Assembly (NCBI RefSeq): GCF_001983995.1
Contig: NZ_CP019450.1
Coordinates: 1-64,000 of the forward strand
Reading direction: 5' to 3'
Origin: Halioglobus japonicus
Lineage (GTDB): Bacteria > Pseudomonadota > Gammaproteobacteria > Pseudomonadales > Halieaceae
DNA: 64,000 nucleotides
Numbering within the stretch: the first letter of the stretch is position 1; each line of letters starts with the position of its first letter. A model generated the notes under the pieces. It worked only from the letters and a program-made list of their open reading frames with translations. It searched no databases and had not been told where the DNA came from. Both the position numbers and the translations under genes were made by a program. Positions 53,202 through 63,489 of the stretch are shown piece after piece.

Positions 53202-55064
53202 TCAGCCGACCAGTGTGAGACCTTTGTAGTTGCCGATCATCACCTTGTTCCGGCCGCGCTCCTTGCCGTGATACAGGGCGGTATCTGCCCGGGCAACGCA
53301 GGCGTCGAGCGTCTCGCCCTTGCGATACTCAGCGACACCAAAGGTCATGGTGAGGCTTAAGCGTTCACCACCGTACTCGAACACATTGTCGGCGATAGTT
53401 TCGCGCAGCTTCTCGGCGAGTACTGCCGCGCCTTCGGAATCTGTCTCGGGCAGCATGAGGATAAACTCCTCGCCGCCCCAGCGGGCCACGCGATCGACAT
53501 CGCGGGTGCGGTCGCGCATCAGCTCGCCTACCCGGCGCAGCACGTGGTCACCGCAGGCATGGCCGTACTGGTCGTTGAACTGCTTGAAATGATCCACGTC
53601 GGAAATGACGATCGAGAACTGCTTACCCGAGCGCTGTGAACGGCTGATTTCCTGGCTGACTTCATCGGTAAAACCGCGACGGTTCAGCAGGCCGGTGAGG
53701 TGATCAATACTCGCCGCCCTCATGAGCTTTTCATTGGCGTCACTGAGTTCGGCGGTTCGATCCGCCACCTGCGCTTCCAACTCGGAATGCATGGACGTGT
53801 AGCTGCGCGCCATGGATACAGCCATGGCCAACAGAATAGCCACGAAACCGACCGGCGACAGCCGCGGGGTTTCGATGTGGAACAGGTCGATGGTCACATC
53901 GTTGACGCAAGTGGCCATAAAGATAAACGTACCCACCGCCACCGAGCGTGCTTCGGGATTGCCCCGGCGTGTCTCCGCCAAAATGACATATACGGTATAG
54001 GCCACTACGCCCAGTGCCAGGAATTGCTCGTAGTGGAGCGTGTAGAAGTTCACATTCTGCCCCGGAATCAACATCACCGCGGCGGAGAACATCACAAAGG
54101 CCACCTGCACCATCCGCAGCCACGGTGGCACGCCAATTTTCAGCACCGCCCATACCAGTTGAATACCGAGGGCAGGGAACAGGTAAATAGCGCCGAACTC
54201 TATTTTCTTCAGGGTGCCGAAATCCAGACCCAGCATAAACTTCCATTGGGTGAGCATCAGCCCGTAGAGCGCGATCACCATCGACGCCAGGCCAAACCAC
54301 AGGTAACTCACCAGGACCTTGTTCTGCGCGTAGATGTACAGGTGGTACAAGCCAAACGCGAAAATGAGCACGGCAAACAACAGGCCCGGCAATTCACCGA
54401 CCACACCTTTCAGTAATAGCGGTGCAAATTCACCGAAGCGGAATTCACCGCCGGATGGGCCCGCACTCCAGGCATTCACTAAGGGCTCCGGGCCGCCCCA
54501 TACACGCATGGCCAGCACCACGCGGCCATGGGCATCAACGGCAGAGGCGGGAATGACAAATACGCGCTGGCGGTCGTAGTTAATATCACCCAGGGGAGGC
54601 AGTTGCCCGACTTTACCGACTAACTCACCACCGGCATAAAGCTCAAACGCACTCATCACCTTGCCGGTGCGAATGGCCAGGCTTTTTACCTGGTCGCTGG
54701 CGACGAGGTTCGAGTCGAGTTGGATCGTCAGCCGATACCAGGCCATGTGATTGAATTCTGGGTAACCCGGGCGCTCCCACCGTCCAGGAACACGACGCAC
54801 CTCCCACTCGGCATCGCTGTAGGTGGGCGAAGCCCAGGCCATGTCGTCGCCGGGCATAAACCGCCAATCGCCTTTCAGCGATAGCGACTCACGCAGCAGA
54901 TGCTCGTCCACATGGGCAGCGACAGTATCGTTCGCCGAGACAAGGCTCGCCTGTCCCGCCAGAAGCAGGAGTGCGAGGCAGCCCAGCAAAAGTTTGCTCG
55001 CCGCCGACTGAAGGGTACTGATCTTGGCCACGTTGTCCTTCAATCCCTCGAAAATGGGGATCAT
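53202..55064 (-). CDS. Diguanylate cyclase with 7TMR-DISM sensor
   Basis: 620 residues. A hydrophobic N-terminus (LLLGCLALLLLAGQASLVSA) leads to a periplasmic jelly-roll region of 7TMR-DISMED2 kind (LSLKGDWRFMPGDDMAWASP, RVPGRWERPGYPE), seven membrane helices (about 210-400), a short coiled coil EAQVADRTAELSDANEKL and a GGDEF domain with RWGGEEFILMLPETD. The GGEEF signature is intact, so it should make c-di-GMP. No EAL domain. Periplasmic ligand, perhaps a carbohydrate, unknown. Confidence 0.92.
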   Translation of the reverse strand: MIPIFEGLKDNVAKISTLQSAASKLLLGCLALLLLAGQASLVSANDTVAAHVDEHLLRESLSLKGDWRFMPGDDMAWASPTYSDAEWEVRRVPGRWERPGYPEFNHMAWYRLTIQLDSNLVASDQVKSLAIRTGKVMSAFELYAGGELVGKVGQLPPLGDINYDRQRVFVIPASAVDAHGRVVLAMRVWGGPEPLVNAWSAGPSGGEFRFGEFAPLLLKGVVGELPGLLFAVLIFAFGLYHLYIYAQNKVLVSYLWFGLASMVIALYGLMLTQWKFMLGLDFGTLKKIEFGAIYLFPALGIQLVWAVLKIGVPPWLRMVQVAFVMFSAAVMLIPGQNVNFYTLHYEQFLALGVVAYTVYVILAETRRGNPEARSVAVGTFIFMATCVNDVTIDLFHIETPRLSPVGFVAILLAMAVSMARSYTSMHSELEAQVADRTAELSDANEKLMRAASIDHLTGLLNRRGFTDEVSQEISRSQRSGKQFSIVISDVDHFKQFNDQYGHACGDHVLRRVGELMRDRTRDVDRVARWGGEEFILMLPETDSEGAAVLAEKLRETIADNVFEYGGERLSLTMTFGVAEYRKGETLDACVARADTALYHGKERGRNKVMIGNYKGLTLVG

Positions 55065-55171
55065 CAGTATAGGGAAATTACAGTGGCCGGTGGCTTGAGG
55101 GGCGTAAAAGCTAGAGTTCCGTCACAGTTCAGGACAGCTTTTCTGTACTTTTTTGCAAAGCACTACTTGAT

Positions 55172-55912
55172 CTAGAGCCAACCGCGGTAGCGATACACAA
55201 GATAACCGACATATTCCCGCAAGGCATACGTGGTGCGGGCCAGATCGTCCACAGTGGGTAAAAAGGGCGGCACCGCGGGTGTACCGACGAGGCGCTGGTA
55301 ATCGGTGGGCGCGGGAATCACCTCGTACCCTTCGCGCGCAAATAAGGGCACGGCGCGGCGCATATGCCAGGCAGACGTTACCAAGTGAATTTTCTCAACG
55401 CCTTTGCCGTCGAGAATCACTTTTGAAAAAACGGCGTTTTCGTGGGTATCACGGCTGTTGCTCTCCTTAAGAATAGCCCTGGCCGGCACGCCCATGGTTA
55501 CCAGAATCTGCTCCATGATATCCGCCTCGGATCGGTCTCCTGGCCCGGCCCCGCCGCTCACCAAAATAAACGGGGCCTTGCCGTTTTTATAGAGATCCGC
55601 CGCGTGCAGCATGCGGTCAGCCGCGTGGTTGAGATCGCCGTGGCTACTCCAGTGAGTATCGCCGCGGGTGCCGCCGCCCAGCACCACGATCGCTTCCGCT
55701 TTGGGCACAACTGACATCACTTTGGGGCGGTAATAGTCCTCGAGGCTGCCCATCAGGAAATCCGCAAACAGGGCGCTGGAACACACATACAGCCAGGCCG
55801 TGGCAAAGAAGATCAGCCACTTACCGCTGCGCGGCCAATCTTTCTTCAGCAGGAATAATCCAATTAATACCGCCAGAATCACCTGGGTGAGCGGATACAC
55901 CAGCAGCGACAA
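55172..55912 (-). CDS. ElyC/YdcF-like DUF218 membrane protein
   Basis: 246 residues. Two N-terminal membrane helices, then the DUF218 domain: AEAIVVLGGGTRGDTHWSSH, LVSGGAGPGDRSEADIM, ESNSRDTHENAVFSKVIL and LVTSAWHMRRAVPLFAREGY. E. coli ElyC of this layout affects undecaprenyl-phosphate use and envelope integrity. Fits the neighbouring polysaccharide genes, but is also common elsewhere. Confidence 0.88.
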   Translation of the reverse strand: MSLLVYPLTQVILAVLIGLFLLKKDWPRSGKWLIFFATAWLYVCSSALFADFLMGSLEDYYRPKVMSVVPKAEAIVVLGGGTRGDTHWSSHGDLNHAADRMLHAADLYKNGKAPFILVSGGAGPGDRSEADIMEQILVTMGVPARAILKESNSRDTHENAVFSKVILDGKGVEKIHLVTSAWHMRRAVPLFAREGYEVIPAPTDYQRLVGTPAVPPFLPTVDDLARTTYALREYVGYLVYRYRGWL

Positions 55913-56012
55913 CAGTTTTGTAACGGCAAATGAGATGGGGCAACTCCTGTATACTCGAACGCGCTTGGGACCATACTAAGCCACAAATCAACAAGAACAA
56001 GGAATAGATACC

Positions 56013-56390
56013 ATGCAATATGTCGCGATTGTCACCATCCTCATGCTCGTGCAATACACGGCTTACATGTTGCTGTGCGGCTTTGCCCGGGGCGAGAACG
56101 TGGTGGCGCCAGCCACCTCCGGCGACGAAAAATTCGAGCGCGCCTTCCGGGTGCAGATGAACACCCTGGAACAAATGGCAGTGACTTTGCCAGCCATGTG
56201 GGTGTGCGCGTATTTTTTCAGCCCGCTGTGGGCGGCGGGCCTGGGCGTGATGTTTATGGTGGGCCGGCTGCTGTACCGCAACGCCTACATGAAGGACCCG
56301 GCCACGCGCGGCCCGGGCATGGGCATCGGGTTTCTCGCAAACGTGGGCCTTATGGTGCTTTCGCTGTGGGGTGCTATCGGCCAGCTATAA
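56013..56390 (+). CDS. MAPEG family membrane protein
   Basis: 125 residues with four helices. The ERAFRVQMNTLEQMAVTLPA segment (about 47-66) is the MAPEG signature around the glutathione-binding helix; GVMFMVGRLLYRNAYM follows. Bacterial members are glutathione-transferase-like proteins of unknown substrate. An AAGGAA site precedes the ATG. Confidence 0.9.
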   Translation: MQYVAIVTILMLVQYTAYMLLCGFARGENVVAPATSGDEKFERAFRVQMNTLEQMAVTLPAMWVCAYFFSPLWAAGLGVMFMVGRLLYRNAYMKDPATRGPGMGIGFLANVGLMVLSLWGAIGQL

Positions 56391-56406
56391 CAGCGAGGCT
56401 GCGAAC

Positions 56407-57426
56407 TCAGCCGGAATAACCGGCCGGGTTCGCCGACTGCCAGCGCCAGGTGTCGGCGCACATATCTTCCAGGGTGCGGCTGGCTTTCCAGCCCAGTAAC
56501 TCTTCGGCCAGAGCCGGGTCTGCCCAACATTCAGCAATATCCCCCGCTCGGCGCGCAACAATCTCATACGGCACAGGCTTGCCACTGGCGGCCTCGAAGG
56601 CTCGCACCATGTCGAGCACTGAAGATCCATTGCCAGTGCCCAGGTTCACGGTGAGCAGGCCGGGCTTTTCCAGCACATAGTTCAGTGCCGCTACATGGCC
56701 TTCTGCGAGATCAACCACATGAATGTAATCACGCACGCCAGTGCCATCGGGCGTAGGGTAATCATCGCCAAACACAGCCAGTTTTTCCCGTCGGCCTACC
56801 GCCACCTGCGCCACAAAGGGCATCAGGTTGTTCGGAATGCCGCTCGGGTCTTCACCGATACGGCCACTGGCGTGAGCGCCCACCGGGTTAAAATAGCGCA
56901 GCCGGCCGATGCTCCAGTTGGGGCGAGCTACCGCCCAGTCGCCGAGAATCTCCTCCACCATAAGCTTGGAACGACCATAGGGGTTGGTGGCCGAGGTAGG
57001 GAAATCTTCACGAATCGGCATAGAGGCCGGGTCGCCATAGACGGTGGCCGAGGAGGAGAAAATCATTCGGGTGACACCGGCCTGCTCCATGGCACCCAGC
57101 AACACAAGCGTGCCGTTCACGTTGTTGTCGTAGTATTCGAGAGGCTTCTCGACAGATTCGCCCACGGCTTTGAGGCCGGCAAAGTGCATTACGGCGTCGA
57201 TGCGGTGAGAGGCAAATACATCGGCCAGGCACTGGGCGTCACGAATGTCGCCTTCGATGGCGGGGATGTCTGCGCCGGTGATCTGTTCCACCCGGGCTAC
57301 CGCTTCGCGGCTGCTATTGCACAGGTTATCCAGCACCACCACGGTAAAACCCGCTTCGACGAGGGAGACACAGGCGTGGCTTCCGATATAACCCGCACCA
57401 CCGGTGACCAGAACAGTTTGCGACAT
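56407..57426 (-). CDS. galE: UDP-glucose 4-epimerase
   Basis: 339 residues. GGAGYIGSHACVSLVEAG is the NAD-binding start, SSSATVYGDP and NPYGRSKLMVEEIL hold the Ser/Tyr-xxx-Lys catalytic set, and GTGVRDYIHVVDLAEGHVAA is the GalE hallmark. Supplies UDP-galactose for the surface glycans of this region. Divergent from the second epimerase gene at 57533. Confidence 0.96.
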   Translation of the reverse strand: MSQTVLVTGGAGYIGSHACVSLVEAGFTVVVLDNLCNSSREAVARVEQITGADIPAIEGDIRDAQCLADVFASHRIDAVMHFAGLKAVGESVEKPLEYYDNNVNGTLVLLGAMEQAGVTRMIFSSSATVYGDPASMPIREDFPTSATNPYGRSKLMVEEILGDWAVARPNWSIGRLRYFNPVGAHASGRIGEDPSGIPNNLMPFVAQVAVGRREKLAVFGDDYPTPDGTGVRDYIHVVDLAEGHVAALNYVLEKPGLLTVNLGTGNGSSVLDMVRAFEAASGKPVPYEIVARRAGDIAECWADPALAEELLGWKASRTLEDMCADTWRWQSANPAGYSG

Positions 57427-57532
57427 GAATCAATTCTCGAACAACTATTAGACGACCACGCGCATCCTAACATAGCGGCGCTTGTCTAAATCACTTATCC
57501 TCGGCAAAAGCTCACTCGCGCAAGAAGTCCAG

Positions 57533-58540
57533 ATGCATATTCTCGTTACCGGCGCCGCCGGCTTTATCGGTTTCCACACTTGTCAGAAACTCCTCGCCCG
57601 CGGTGATACCGTGGTTGGGCTGGATAACCTGAACGATTACTACGAGGTAAGTCTCAAGCAAGCCCGTTTGGCGCTGCTCGAGGCACAGCCTGGTTTTACC
57701 TTCATTGAGGCCAATCTGGAAGATCGGCCTGTGCTTGAAGCACTGTTTGCCGAGCACCAGTTCGACGCCGTAATCAATCTAGCGGCTCAGGCGGGCGTAC
57801 GCTATTCGCTGGAGAACCCCCACGCCTACATCGATAGCAATATCGTGGGCTTTACCAACATTCTCGAGTGCTGCCGCCATAACAACGTTGGCCATCTCGT
57901 CTACGCCAGCTCCAGCTCGGTGTACGGCATGAACAGCACCATGCCCTTCTCCGTGCACGACAATGTGGACCATCCGATTTCGCTCTACGCCGCCAGTAAG
58001 AAGGCCAACGAGCTGATGGCGCATACCTATTCACACCTGTTCGACCTTCCTACCACCGGCCTGCGCTTCTTCACGGTGTACGGCCCCTGGGGCCGACCTG
58101 ACATGGCCCTGTTCCTGTTCACCCGCGCCATTCTCGCCGGCGAGCCCCTCAAGGTATTCAACGAAGGCAAGATGCAGCGCGACTTCACCTACATTGACGA
58201 CATCGTGGAAGGCGTGGTGCGTGTCACCGACAACACGGCCACCCCCAACCCCGACTGGGACAGCGCCAACCCAGACCCGGGCACATCCAGCGCGCCTTAC
58301 CGTATCTTCAATATCGGCAACAATAACCCGGTAAAACTGCTCGACTACATCGGCGCTATCGAAAACGCTCTGGGCATGAAAGCCAAGCTCGAACTCCTGC
58401 CCATGCAGCCCGGGGATGTTCCCGCCACTGCCGCCAACATCGATGCCCTCGAGAACGCTGTGGGCTACCGGCCCAGCACCCCAGTCAGTGAAGGCATCGA
58501 TAATTTCATTCGCTGGTACCGCGAGTTCTACGGCGCCTGA
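57533..58540 (+). CDS. NAD-dependent UDP-sugar epimerase (UDP-glucuronate 4-epimerase type)
   Basis: 335 residues. [20 protein letters not shown] and [18 protein letters not shown] are typical of the CapI/UDP-glucuronate epimerase branch, as are [11 protein letters not shown] and [20 protein letters not shown] with catalytic Tyr and Lys; [19 protein letters not shown] follows. ATG 57533 puts the Rossmann fold at the N-terminus; an in-frame start at 57482 would add 17 unrelated residues. Should supply UDP-galacturonate or similar to the exopolysaccharide locus. Confidence 0.9.
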   Translation: MHILVTGAAGFIGFHTCQKLLARGDTVVGLDNLNDYYEVSLKQARLALLEAQPGFTFIEANLEDRPVLEALFAEHQFDAVINLAAQAGVRYSLENPHAYIDSNIVGFTNILECCRHNNVGHLVYASSSSVYGMNSTMPFSVHDNVDHPISLYAASKKANELMAHTYSHLFDLPTTGLRFFTVYGPWGRPDMALFLFTRAILAGEPLKVFNEGKMQRDFTYIDDIVEGVVRVTDNTATPNPDWDSANPDPGTSSAPYRIFNIGNNNPVKLLDYIGAIENALGMKAKLELLPMQPGDVPATAANIDALENAVGYRPSTPVSEGIDNFIRWYREFYGA

Positions 58541-58541
58541 A

Positions 58542-59362
58542 CTACTCCGGCGTCTCCACAAATAGAATCTCTGCGGAGACGTCGTCTTTCACCACCTCCA
58601 TGCGCCCACGATGCAGCTGCCGGTGGTGAAACCGGCACAAGGTCACCAGGTTGTCGAGGCTTGTCTCACCCCCTTCGGACCAGTGCCCGCCGGATGCGCG
58701 CAGGCACCACACGCGACCTTCGACCCACGTTCAGCACCAGGCCATCCTCGCTCTCGATCACCGTCACCAGCAAAGCATCGCAACTCAACCTACGCGCCGT
58801 TTCAGGCGCCAGACTCGGCGTCTGCTCGTAATCGGCGCGCCCATGTACACAACACCCCCGATTGCTGTTCCCGTAGCGTGTTCACATCCACTTGCAACAC
58901 AACCTGGCACCGTTCGGCGCCCTTCAGCCCCTGCAGCTGTGAATAGTTCGGCGCCATCGCCAGAGAATGTTCCACCAAACCCACAAACGCATCCGCCCGA
59001 CTTTGGTTCATAAACTGCTTGTACGTCTCCGCGGAGATTGTTTCTTTGGCCTGCTCATACTCCACATCCGGCGGCGCGTTAAAATCCTCGCCTGTGATCA
59101 CCCTGTCTTCCGCGTCGCGCGCACGGGCGATAATGTTTCGTGCCGCTGCCTGCATTCGCCCTTTGTGCACTGCGTCCCAGTCCGCCTGCCGCGCCTCCCG
59201 AATGGGCTTTGTCATCGTGTCGATTGTTCTGCACACCACAAGCCCTTCCTCCGGGGTAAACCGGCCGTGTATCACCACCGTGCCGTCGTCATCGTCATCG
59301 TGGAACCAGTAAAACTCCCGCTTCTGCTCCCGCAGCGCTTCAACTTCGCGCTTAGACATCAC
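58542..59362 (-). pseudogene. DUF222/HNH endonuclease remnant
   Basis: The first frame (58802-59362) has DUF222 features (REFYWFHDDDDDGTVVIHGR, ITGEDFNAPPDVEYEQ) but lacks the usual N-terminal 150 residues. After LREQQSG the coding shifts frame to VHGRADYEQTPSLAPETARR and RRSRVVPARIRRAL, then shifts again to HWSEGGETSLDNLVTLCRFH, the end of an HNH motif. The stretch between, which should hold the CxxPGC and HHI part of the HNH, is missing. So it is 5'-truncated, twice frame-disrupted and internally deleted: a dead nuclease gene, unlike the single-base breaks elsewhere. Confidence 0.82.
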
Positions 59363-59414
59363 ACAGCGCGGGAAAACCGCCTGCTACTGGATAGTGGGTA
59401 TGAGGTGAACCAAG

Positions 59415-59735
59415 CTAGCGAATATAATCACGAAGAGAAGGCAGCACCACGGCAGCTTCGGTGATGGCCTGCATCCAAAACAACAGCCTGAATTTGCCTT
59501 CGGCGCGCTCAAAGCGAAGGTTGACCTCAACAAACCGCTTCTCGATCTTTGCGTCGAGCTCTGATTTGGACGCAGTAAACCTGGCATCGAAGTAATCGTT
59601 GGTCACCAGCGCATCGAAATTTTGAACCACCATTGTCGCCGTACCTTTCGCGATGGCGCTCGCCTGGGCCCTGGAAATACCCACCTCTTCCATTTGCCGC
59701 ACGAGCTCATCAGAACCCCAGAATATGGCTGCCAT
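59415..59735 (-). CDS. Hypothetical protein with coiled coil and C-terminal hydrophobic segment
   Basis: 106 residues from ATG 59735. The middle is a charged amphipathic helix (ASKSELDAKIEKRFVEVNLR) like DUF1640-type proteins, and the end FRLLFWMQAITEAAVVLPSL is hydrophobic, perhaps a membrane anchor. Family members of this shape are short proteins of unknown role. A longer start at 59807 is possible. Lies between the HNH remnant and the WecA-like gene. Confidence 0.65.
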   Translation of the reverse strand: MAAIFWGSDELVRQMEEVGISRAQASAIAKGTATMVVQNFDALVTNDYFDARFTASKSELDAKIEKRFVEVNLRFERAEGKFRLLFWMQAITEAAVVLPSLRDYIR

Positions 59736-59872
59736 CGCACACCCGGTTAATTGTTTACTAAGCGTATCAACTAGGCTCAAGAGCGCGGAATGGCTTTGAC
59801 AAGACAAAGGATCATACCCTAGTCTTTTTGTTACTTAGCTGTTGTATTTTCGAAGCGATAGATAGTTTTAAC

Positions 59873-60924
59873 ATGGGTGTCTTAATACTGGTTCTCCAAG
59901 TCCTGCTGATTGCCCTAGTGCTTGCTCGGGCGAGCGTATCAGTGGGCCTTCGCGTGGGGCTTCTGGACCACCCTGATAGCCGCAAAAGCCACGTGGGCGC
60001 TATTCCCCTGTCCGGTGGTCTCGCGATCTTCCTGACCATCATCACCGGCTCTTTCTTGCTTGGCATTCCCCCTTCACCTGGGCCATGCTGGCCATCGCGG
60101 CGTTCGTTTTTATTATCGGCGTCTTTGACGATGTGAAACACATCAACCCTTGGATCCGGCTGGGCATCGAGTATGGCGCGGGCATTGTGCTCGCGACTTG
60201 GGGCGGAATATCTATACAGAATGTCGGCAACTTACTCGCGATGGGAGACATTCCCCTGCTCTTGCTCGCAGCGCCACTGACAGCACTCTCGGTGGCCGGG
60301 CTGTGCAACGCCTACAATATGCTTGATGGAATCGACGGGGTGTCATCATCGCTGGTCGCGCTGCCGCTGGCGGTGCTCTTTGGCCTGGCGGTAAACGCCG
60401 GCCACCCCCACGCCAACGCGTTGCTGCTGATGCTCATTCCGATAGGTGTCTTCCTGTTGTTCAACCTGGGCCCCAACAATGCGCTGCTGCCGAAAATGTT
60501 TCTTGGTGATAGCGGCAGCATTACCCTTGGTTTTCTGGTCACTGCAGCGCTGGTATTTTTTTCGCAAGGGGAAACGGCGATCATCGAACCGGTAACGGCA
60601 CTCTGGCTGGTATGTCTGCCACTCATGGATATGCTGGCGACCATGCTGCGGCGCGCGAGAAAACGGCTTCCACTGATGGAAGCAGACCGCATGCACCTGC
60701 ACCACACATTGGTGGATACTACGGGACTTGGCAAACGCGCGGCGCTGGCGGTGATGGTCTCGTACGGTGCGATTGCGGCGGCGGCGGGCCTGGCGCTGGA
60801 AGCGCTCCCTGCCTATGTCAGCCTGGCACTCTACTTCTTGCTGTTCGCTATTCACTGTGGCTTCGTTATAAAAGCGGAGTCACTCGCCACTAAAAAACCT
60901 GGCAAACCAGCCCTTCTGCCGTGA
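59873..60924 (+). CDS. WecA/MraY-like undecaprenyl-phosphate sugar-phosphate transferase, frameshifted
   Basis: About 350 residues, ten or eleven helices. Polyprenyl-phosphate transferase motifs: LLDHPDSRKSHVGAIPLSGG, IGVFDDVKHINPWIRLGIEY, NAYNMLDGIDGVSSSL, FLGDSGSITLGFLV and the His-rich RMHLHHTLVDTTGLG of the WecA branch. The frame breaks at CCCCC 60068-60072; one more C gives GIPPFTWAMLAIAAFVFIIG. Should start a lipid-linked glycan by putting a HexNAc-1-phosphate on undecaprenyl phosphate. 3' end overlaps the CpsB-type gene by 45 bases. Confidence 0.9.
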
Positions 60925-61698
60925 TGAGGGATTAAACGGGCGAGTACCCTCTGGGTCCAACCCCCAGGGCAGCGGCACCTCACCTGGTGCAGTATTGGCA
61001 ATAATCGCTGCGGGTCTTCCCTGCACCAATCTGTCAGCCTCTTCCTCGCCCACGATGAGTGCGGCCGCGTCACGTGCCTCGCGCAGTTCAGGCGTGCGAT
61101 TCTTGAGATTATGGCCATCAGATGCCAATAAATGCGTGTAACCCTCTTCCAGAAAACGCTCGGCAATTTTCTTTACCCGGGGGCCAAACCGCCCCAGCAG
61201 GCTGCCGCCTGTGAGCTGAATCCAGGCGCCGGCCCGGGCGACCCCCACGAATTTGTCAAAATCTGACTCGATATAGGTCAGCCGCTCAGGATGGGTGATA
61301 ACAGGCACATAACCCGCCAGCAAGGCGTTGTGAATCAAATCCGCCATACGTGGCAGGGGCACATGATGCGGGGGTTCAAACAGGAAATAGCGGCTGCTAT
61401 TCAAGCTTGGCAGGGTGCCATCCTGCAGGCCCCGCACAAGGTCCGGCACCACCTGAATGTCAGCGCCATACGTCAATTCCAGAGGAATATTCGCCTTTTT
61501 CAACTCTTCCCGAAAACTGGCCACTGCCTCGCGGATACCGGCGTGTGTGTTTTCGAACAAGCCCGGATAGATATGCGGAGTGCAGGCGGTCATCGTAATG
61601 CCGTCGGCTACGGCCAGTTCAGCCATACGCAGGGCGGATTCGAGGTCCCGGGCACCATCGTCTATCCCGGGCAGCATATGGCAGTGAAGATCAATCAT
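60880..61698 (-). CDS. CpsB/CapC-family tyrosine-protein phosphatase (PHP type)
   Basis: 272 residues. Metal-binding PHP start MIDLHCHMLPGIDDGARDLE, then ACTPHIYPGLFENTH, ITHPERLTYIES and LLASDGHNLKNRTP with the other His and Asp ligands. In capsule loci these Mn-dependent enzymes remove phosphate from the polymer-length tyrosine kinase. A kinase is not in the window but may lie beyond the right edge. Convergent overlap with the WecA-like gene. Confidence 0.92.
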   Translation of the reverse strand: MIDLHCHMLPGIDDGARDLESALRMAELAVADGITMTACTPHIYPGLFENTHAGIREAVASFREELKKANIPLELTYGADIQVVPDLVRGLQDGTLPSLNSSRYFLFEPPHHVPLPRMADLIHNALLAGYVPVITHPERLTYIESDFDKFVGVARAGAWIQLTGGSLLGRFGPRVKKIAERFLEEGYTHLLASDGHNLKNRTPELREARDAAALIVGEEEADRLVQGRPAAIIANTAPGEVPLPWGLDPEGTRPFNPSSRQKGWFARFFSGE

Positions 61699-61932
61699 AA
61701 GAACAGCAGAACCAAAAACGGTAAGAAAACAGCACCATCAGTGGTTCAGTATGACAAAACCGAGCGGGTAGGCAAGACAACACCGCAAAATGGATACATT
61801 AGGCAACGAAGAAAGGTGCGATTTTCACCTTGCCATGCCCCAAGTTCGCTCCTATCCTTGCCATTAAGATAAGAGCCCCTAAGAAGAAGCGCGCGCGACA
61901 TATTAATCTGACTTACAGGGATATCGTGATCA

Positions 61933-62285
61933 ATGAAACAGCTTCTGACCTCTATTTTCATGCTGATTGCCGTGGCCACCGGCTTATCTGCCACCGCCGA
62001 AGACAAGCAAACCATACTGACGTGCAGGCTCCCGTGATGGCAGATCAGGTTGAAAGCTACGTTGAGGCCACTGAGAGCATGTTCCTGTACCCCGGCGACC
62101 GCCTGATGGTCATGAAGGGTGGCAGCGCTCAGGCGCATTTTGCCAATGGCTGCATACAAAGCCTAGGCGACAACGAAATCGCGACCATAGCATCGCCAGA
62201 GGCCTGTGAAAGCATCTTCACCGCAGCCACACACAATCAGGTAGGTGCGACTCCAACAGCGACGACAACGCGGCCATCTCTCTGA
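61933..62285 (+). CDS. Small secreted FecR-like protein, frameshifted in this sequence
   Basis: About 117 residues. Signal peptide LLTSIFMLIAVATGLSATAE from ATG 61933 is in one frame; the mature part in another. One extra A in AAA 62009-62011 joins ATAEDKQNHTDVQAPVMADQ. The mature domain FLYPGDRLMVMKGGSAQAHF with CIQSLGDNEIATIASPEAC has the GDRL..GSA..F.GC pattern of FecR-like beta domains in surface proteins near polysaccharide loci. The two cysteines could form a disulfide. Function unknown. Confidence 0.62.
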
Positions 62286-62363
62286 TTTCACTTAATAACC
62301 CCCACCGCTGGAAGACAACTCTCCATAGAGGTCTTCCATGCTTGCACCACCCTCCTTCCACAC

Positions 62364-63488
62364 ATGACCGCTAAAAGTCGCACTGGCTCGAGCCTCACAG
62401 GCTGGGAGCAGCTACAGTTGCTGTGCCTATTGCTGACGGATAGTGAACCGACGAGTTACATTGAGCGCATCAATTCGACAGATAGCTGGCCGACACTCGT
62501 GGACCTCGCGAGCAGCCATCAGTGCCTGCCTGCGCTAGCCGCGAAGCTAAACGCGTGCGCCCACCTCTCTTGCGCACCAGAAACAACCCCTGCATCGCTG
62601 AATGGACTTGGCAGGCAAGTTGCCGTGCGGACAATGTCCATTTACGCACAAGCTCTGAGGCTGGCCGAAACCCTCAACAAGGCAGAAATAACGCCTATAT
62701 TCCTAAAAGGTACTGCAACCCTTTTGAGTTCGAAGGCAGCAGATTTCGCGGCGAGAGACCAAGCGGATATCGACGTGGTCGTCGAGCCCGCTAATTTGCG
62801 CGCCGCTTGCGAGCAGCTGGTGGAGGCGGGCTATCGTTTTACTACCACAAGGCCCAACGACAACAAAGGAAATGTCACCACGCATAGAGACATTGAGAGA
62901 GCCCTAAAAGAATCTCGCTACCACCACCATCTGCCACCGATGACACACCCAAAAGCAACGGCATTGGTCGAGTTGCATCGTTACCATCTCCCCGCTGGCT
63001 TCGATCAGGCAGGAATTTTAGAGGACCTGCTCAACACCGCAGCTACACATACCGCCGGCGACATTCGTTTCAGGGTGCCCAGCTTCGAACACCGTGCCAT
63101 TCACCTGATTCTCGGGAGTTTCGTTCACGATGGCTACGCCGCCACCTGCCGAGTGCCGATTCGGCCTGCTTTGGACTACATACAGTTGATGAGCGAGGCC
63201 GCGGCCGACAATACAAAAATTGATAACGCCAGCGTGGCCCAGACATGTGGCATTAGAGGGGAACAATTTTTCTATTCACTCAAGTGGCTATTCGAAGTAG
63301 AAGCGCCCATGTCATTTACAGAGGCTAAAGCCAATGCGCTCACTGAGCGACTTATAAAGGCTCGGTACAACAATGCGAGAACAGCGACTTACCTCGATAC
63401 ATTAGGCCGAGTTCGGCACCTTGGGAAAAAGATGCTAGTGAGCCCTGGTAAACTTACAGGGTATATCCGCAATAACTTGAAGGGATAG
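62364..63488 (+). CDS. Nucleotidyltransferase family protein (NTP_transf_5 type)
   Basis: 374 residues. The signature ITPIFLKGTATLLSSKAADF and RDQADIDVVVEPANLRAACE near 110-155 has the KG...D-x-D pattern of this family, followed by VEAGYRFTTT; VELHRYHLP is another family block. Members sit in exopolysaccharide, exosortase and lasso-peptide loci; the biochemical role is not settled. Slightly lower GC than its neighbours. Next gene converges with a one-base gap. Confidence 0.85.
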   Translation: MTAKSRTGSSLTGWEQLQLLCLLLTDSEPTSYIERINSTDSWPTLVDLASSHQCLPALAAKLNACAHLSCAPETTPASLNGLGRQVAVRTMSIYAQALRLAETLNKAEITPIFLKGTATLLSSKAADFAARDQADIDVVVEPANLRAACEQLVEAGYRFTTTRPNDNKGNVTTHRDIERALKESRYHHHLPPMTHPKATALVELHRYHLPAGFDQAGILEDLLNTAATHTAGDIRFRVPSFEHRAIHLILGSFVHDGYAATCRVPIRPALDYIQLMSEAAADNTKIDNASVAQTCGIRGEQFFYSLKWLFEVEAPMSFTEAKANALTERLIKARYNNARTATYLDTLGRVRHLGKKMLVSPGKLTGYIRNNLKG

Positions 63489-63489
63489 G

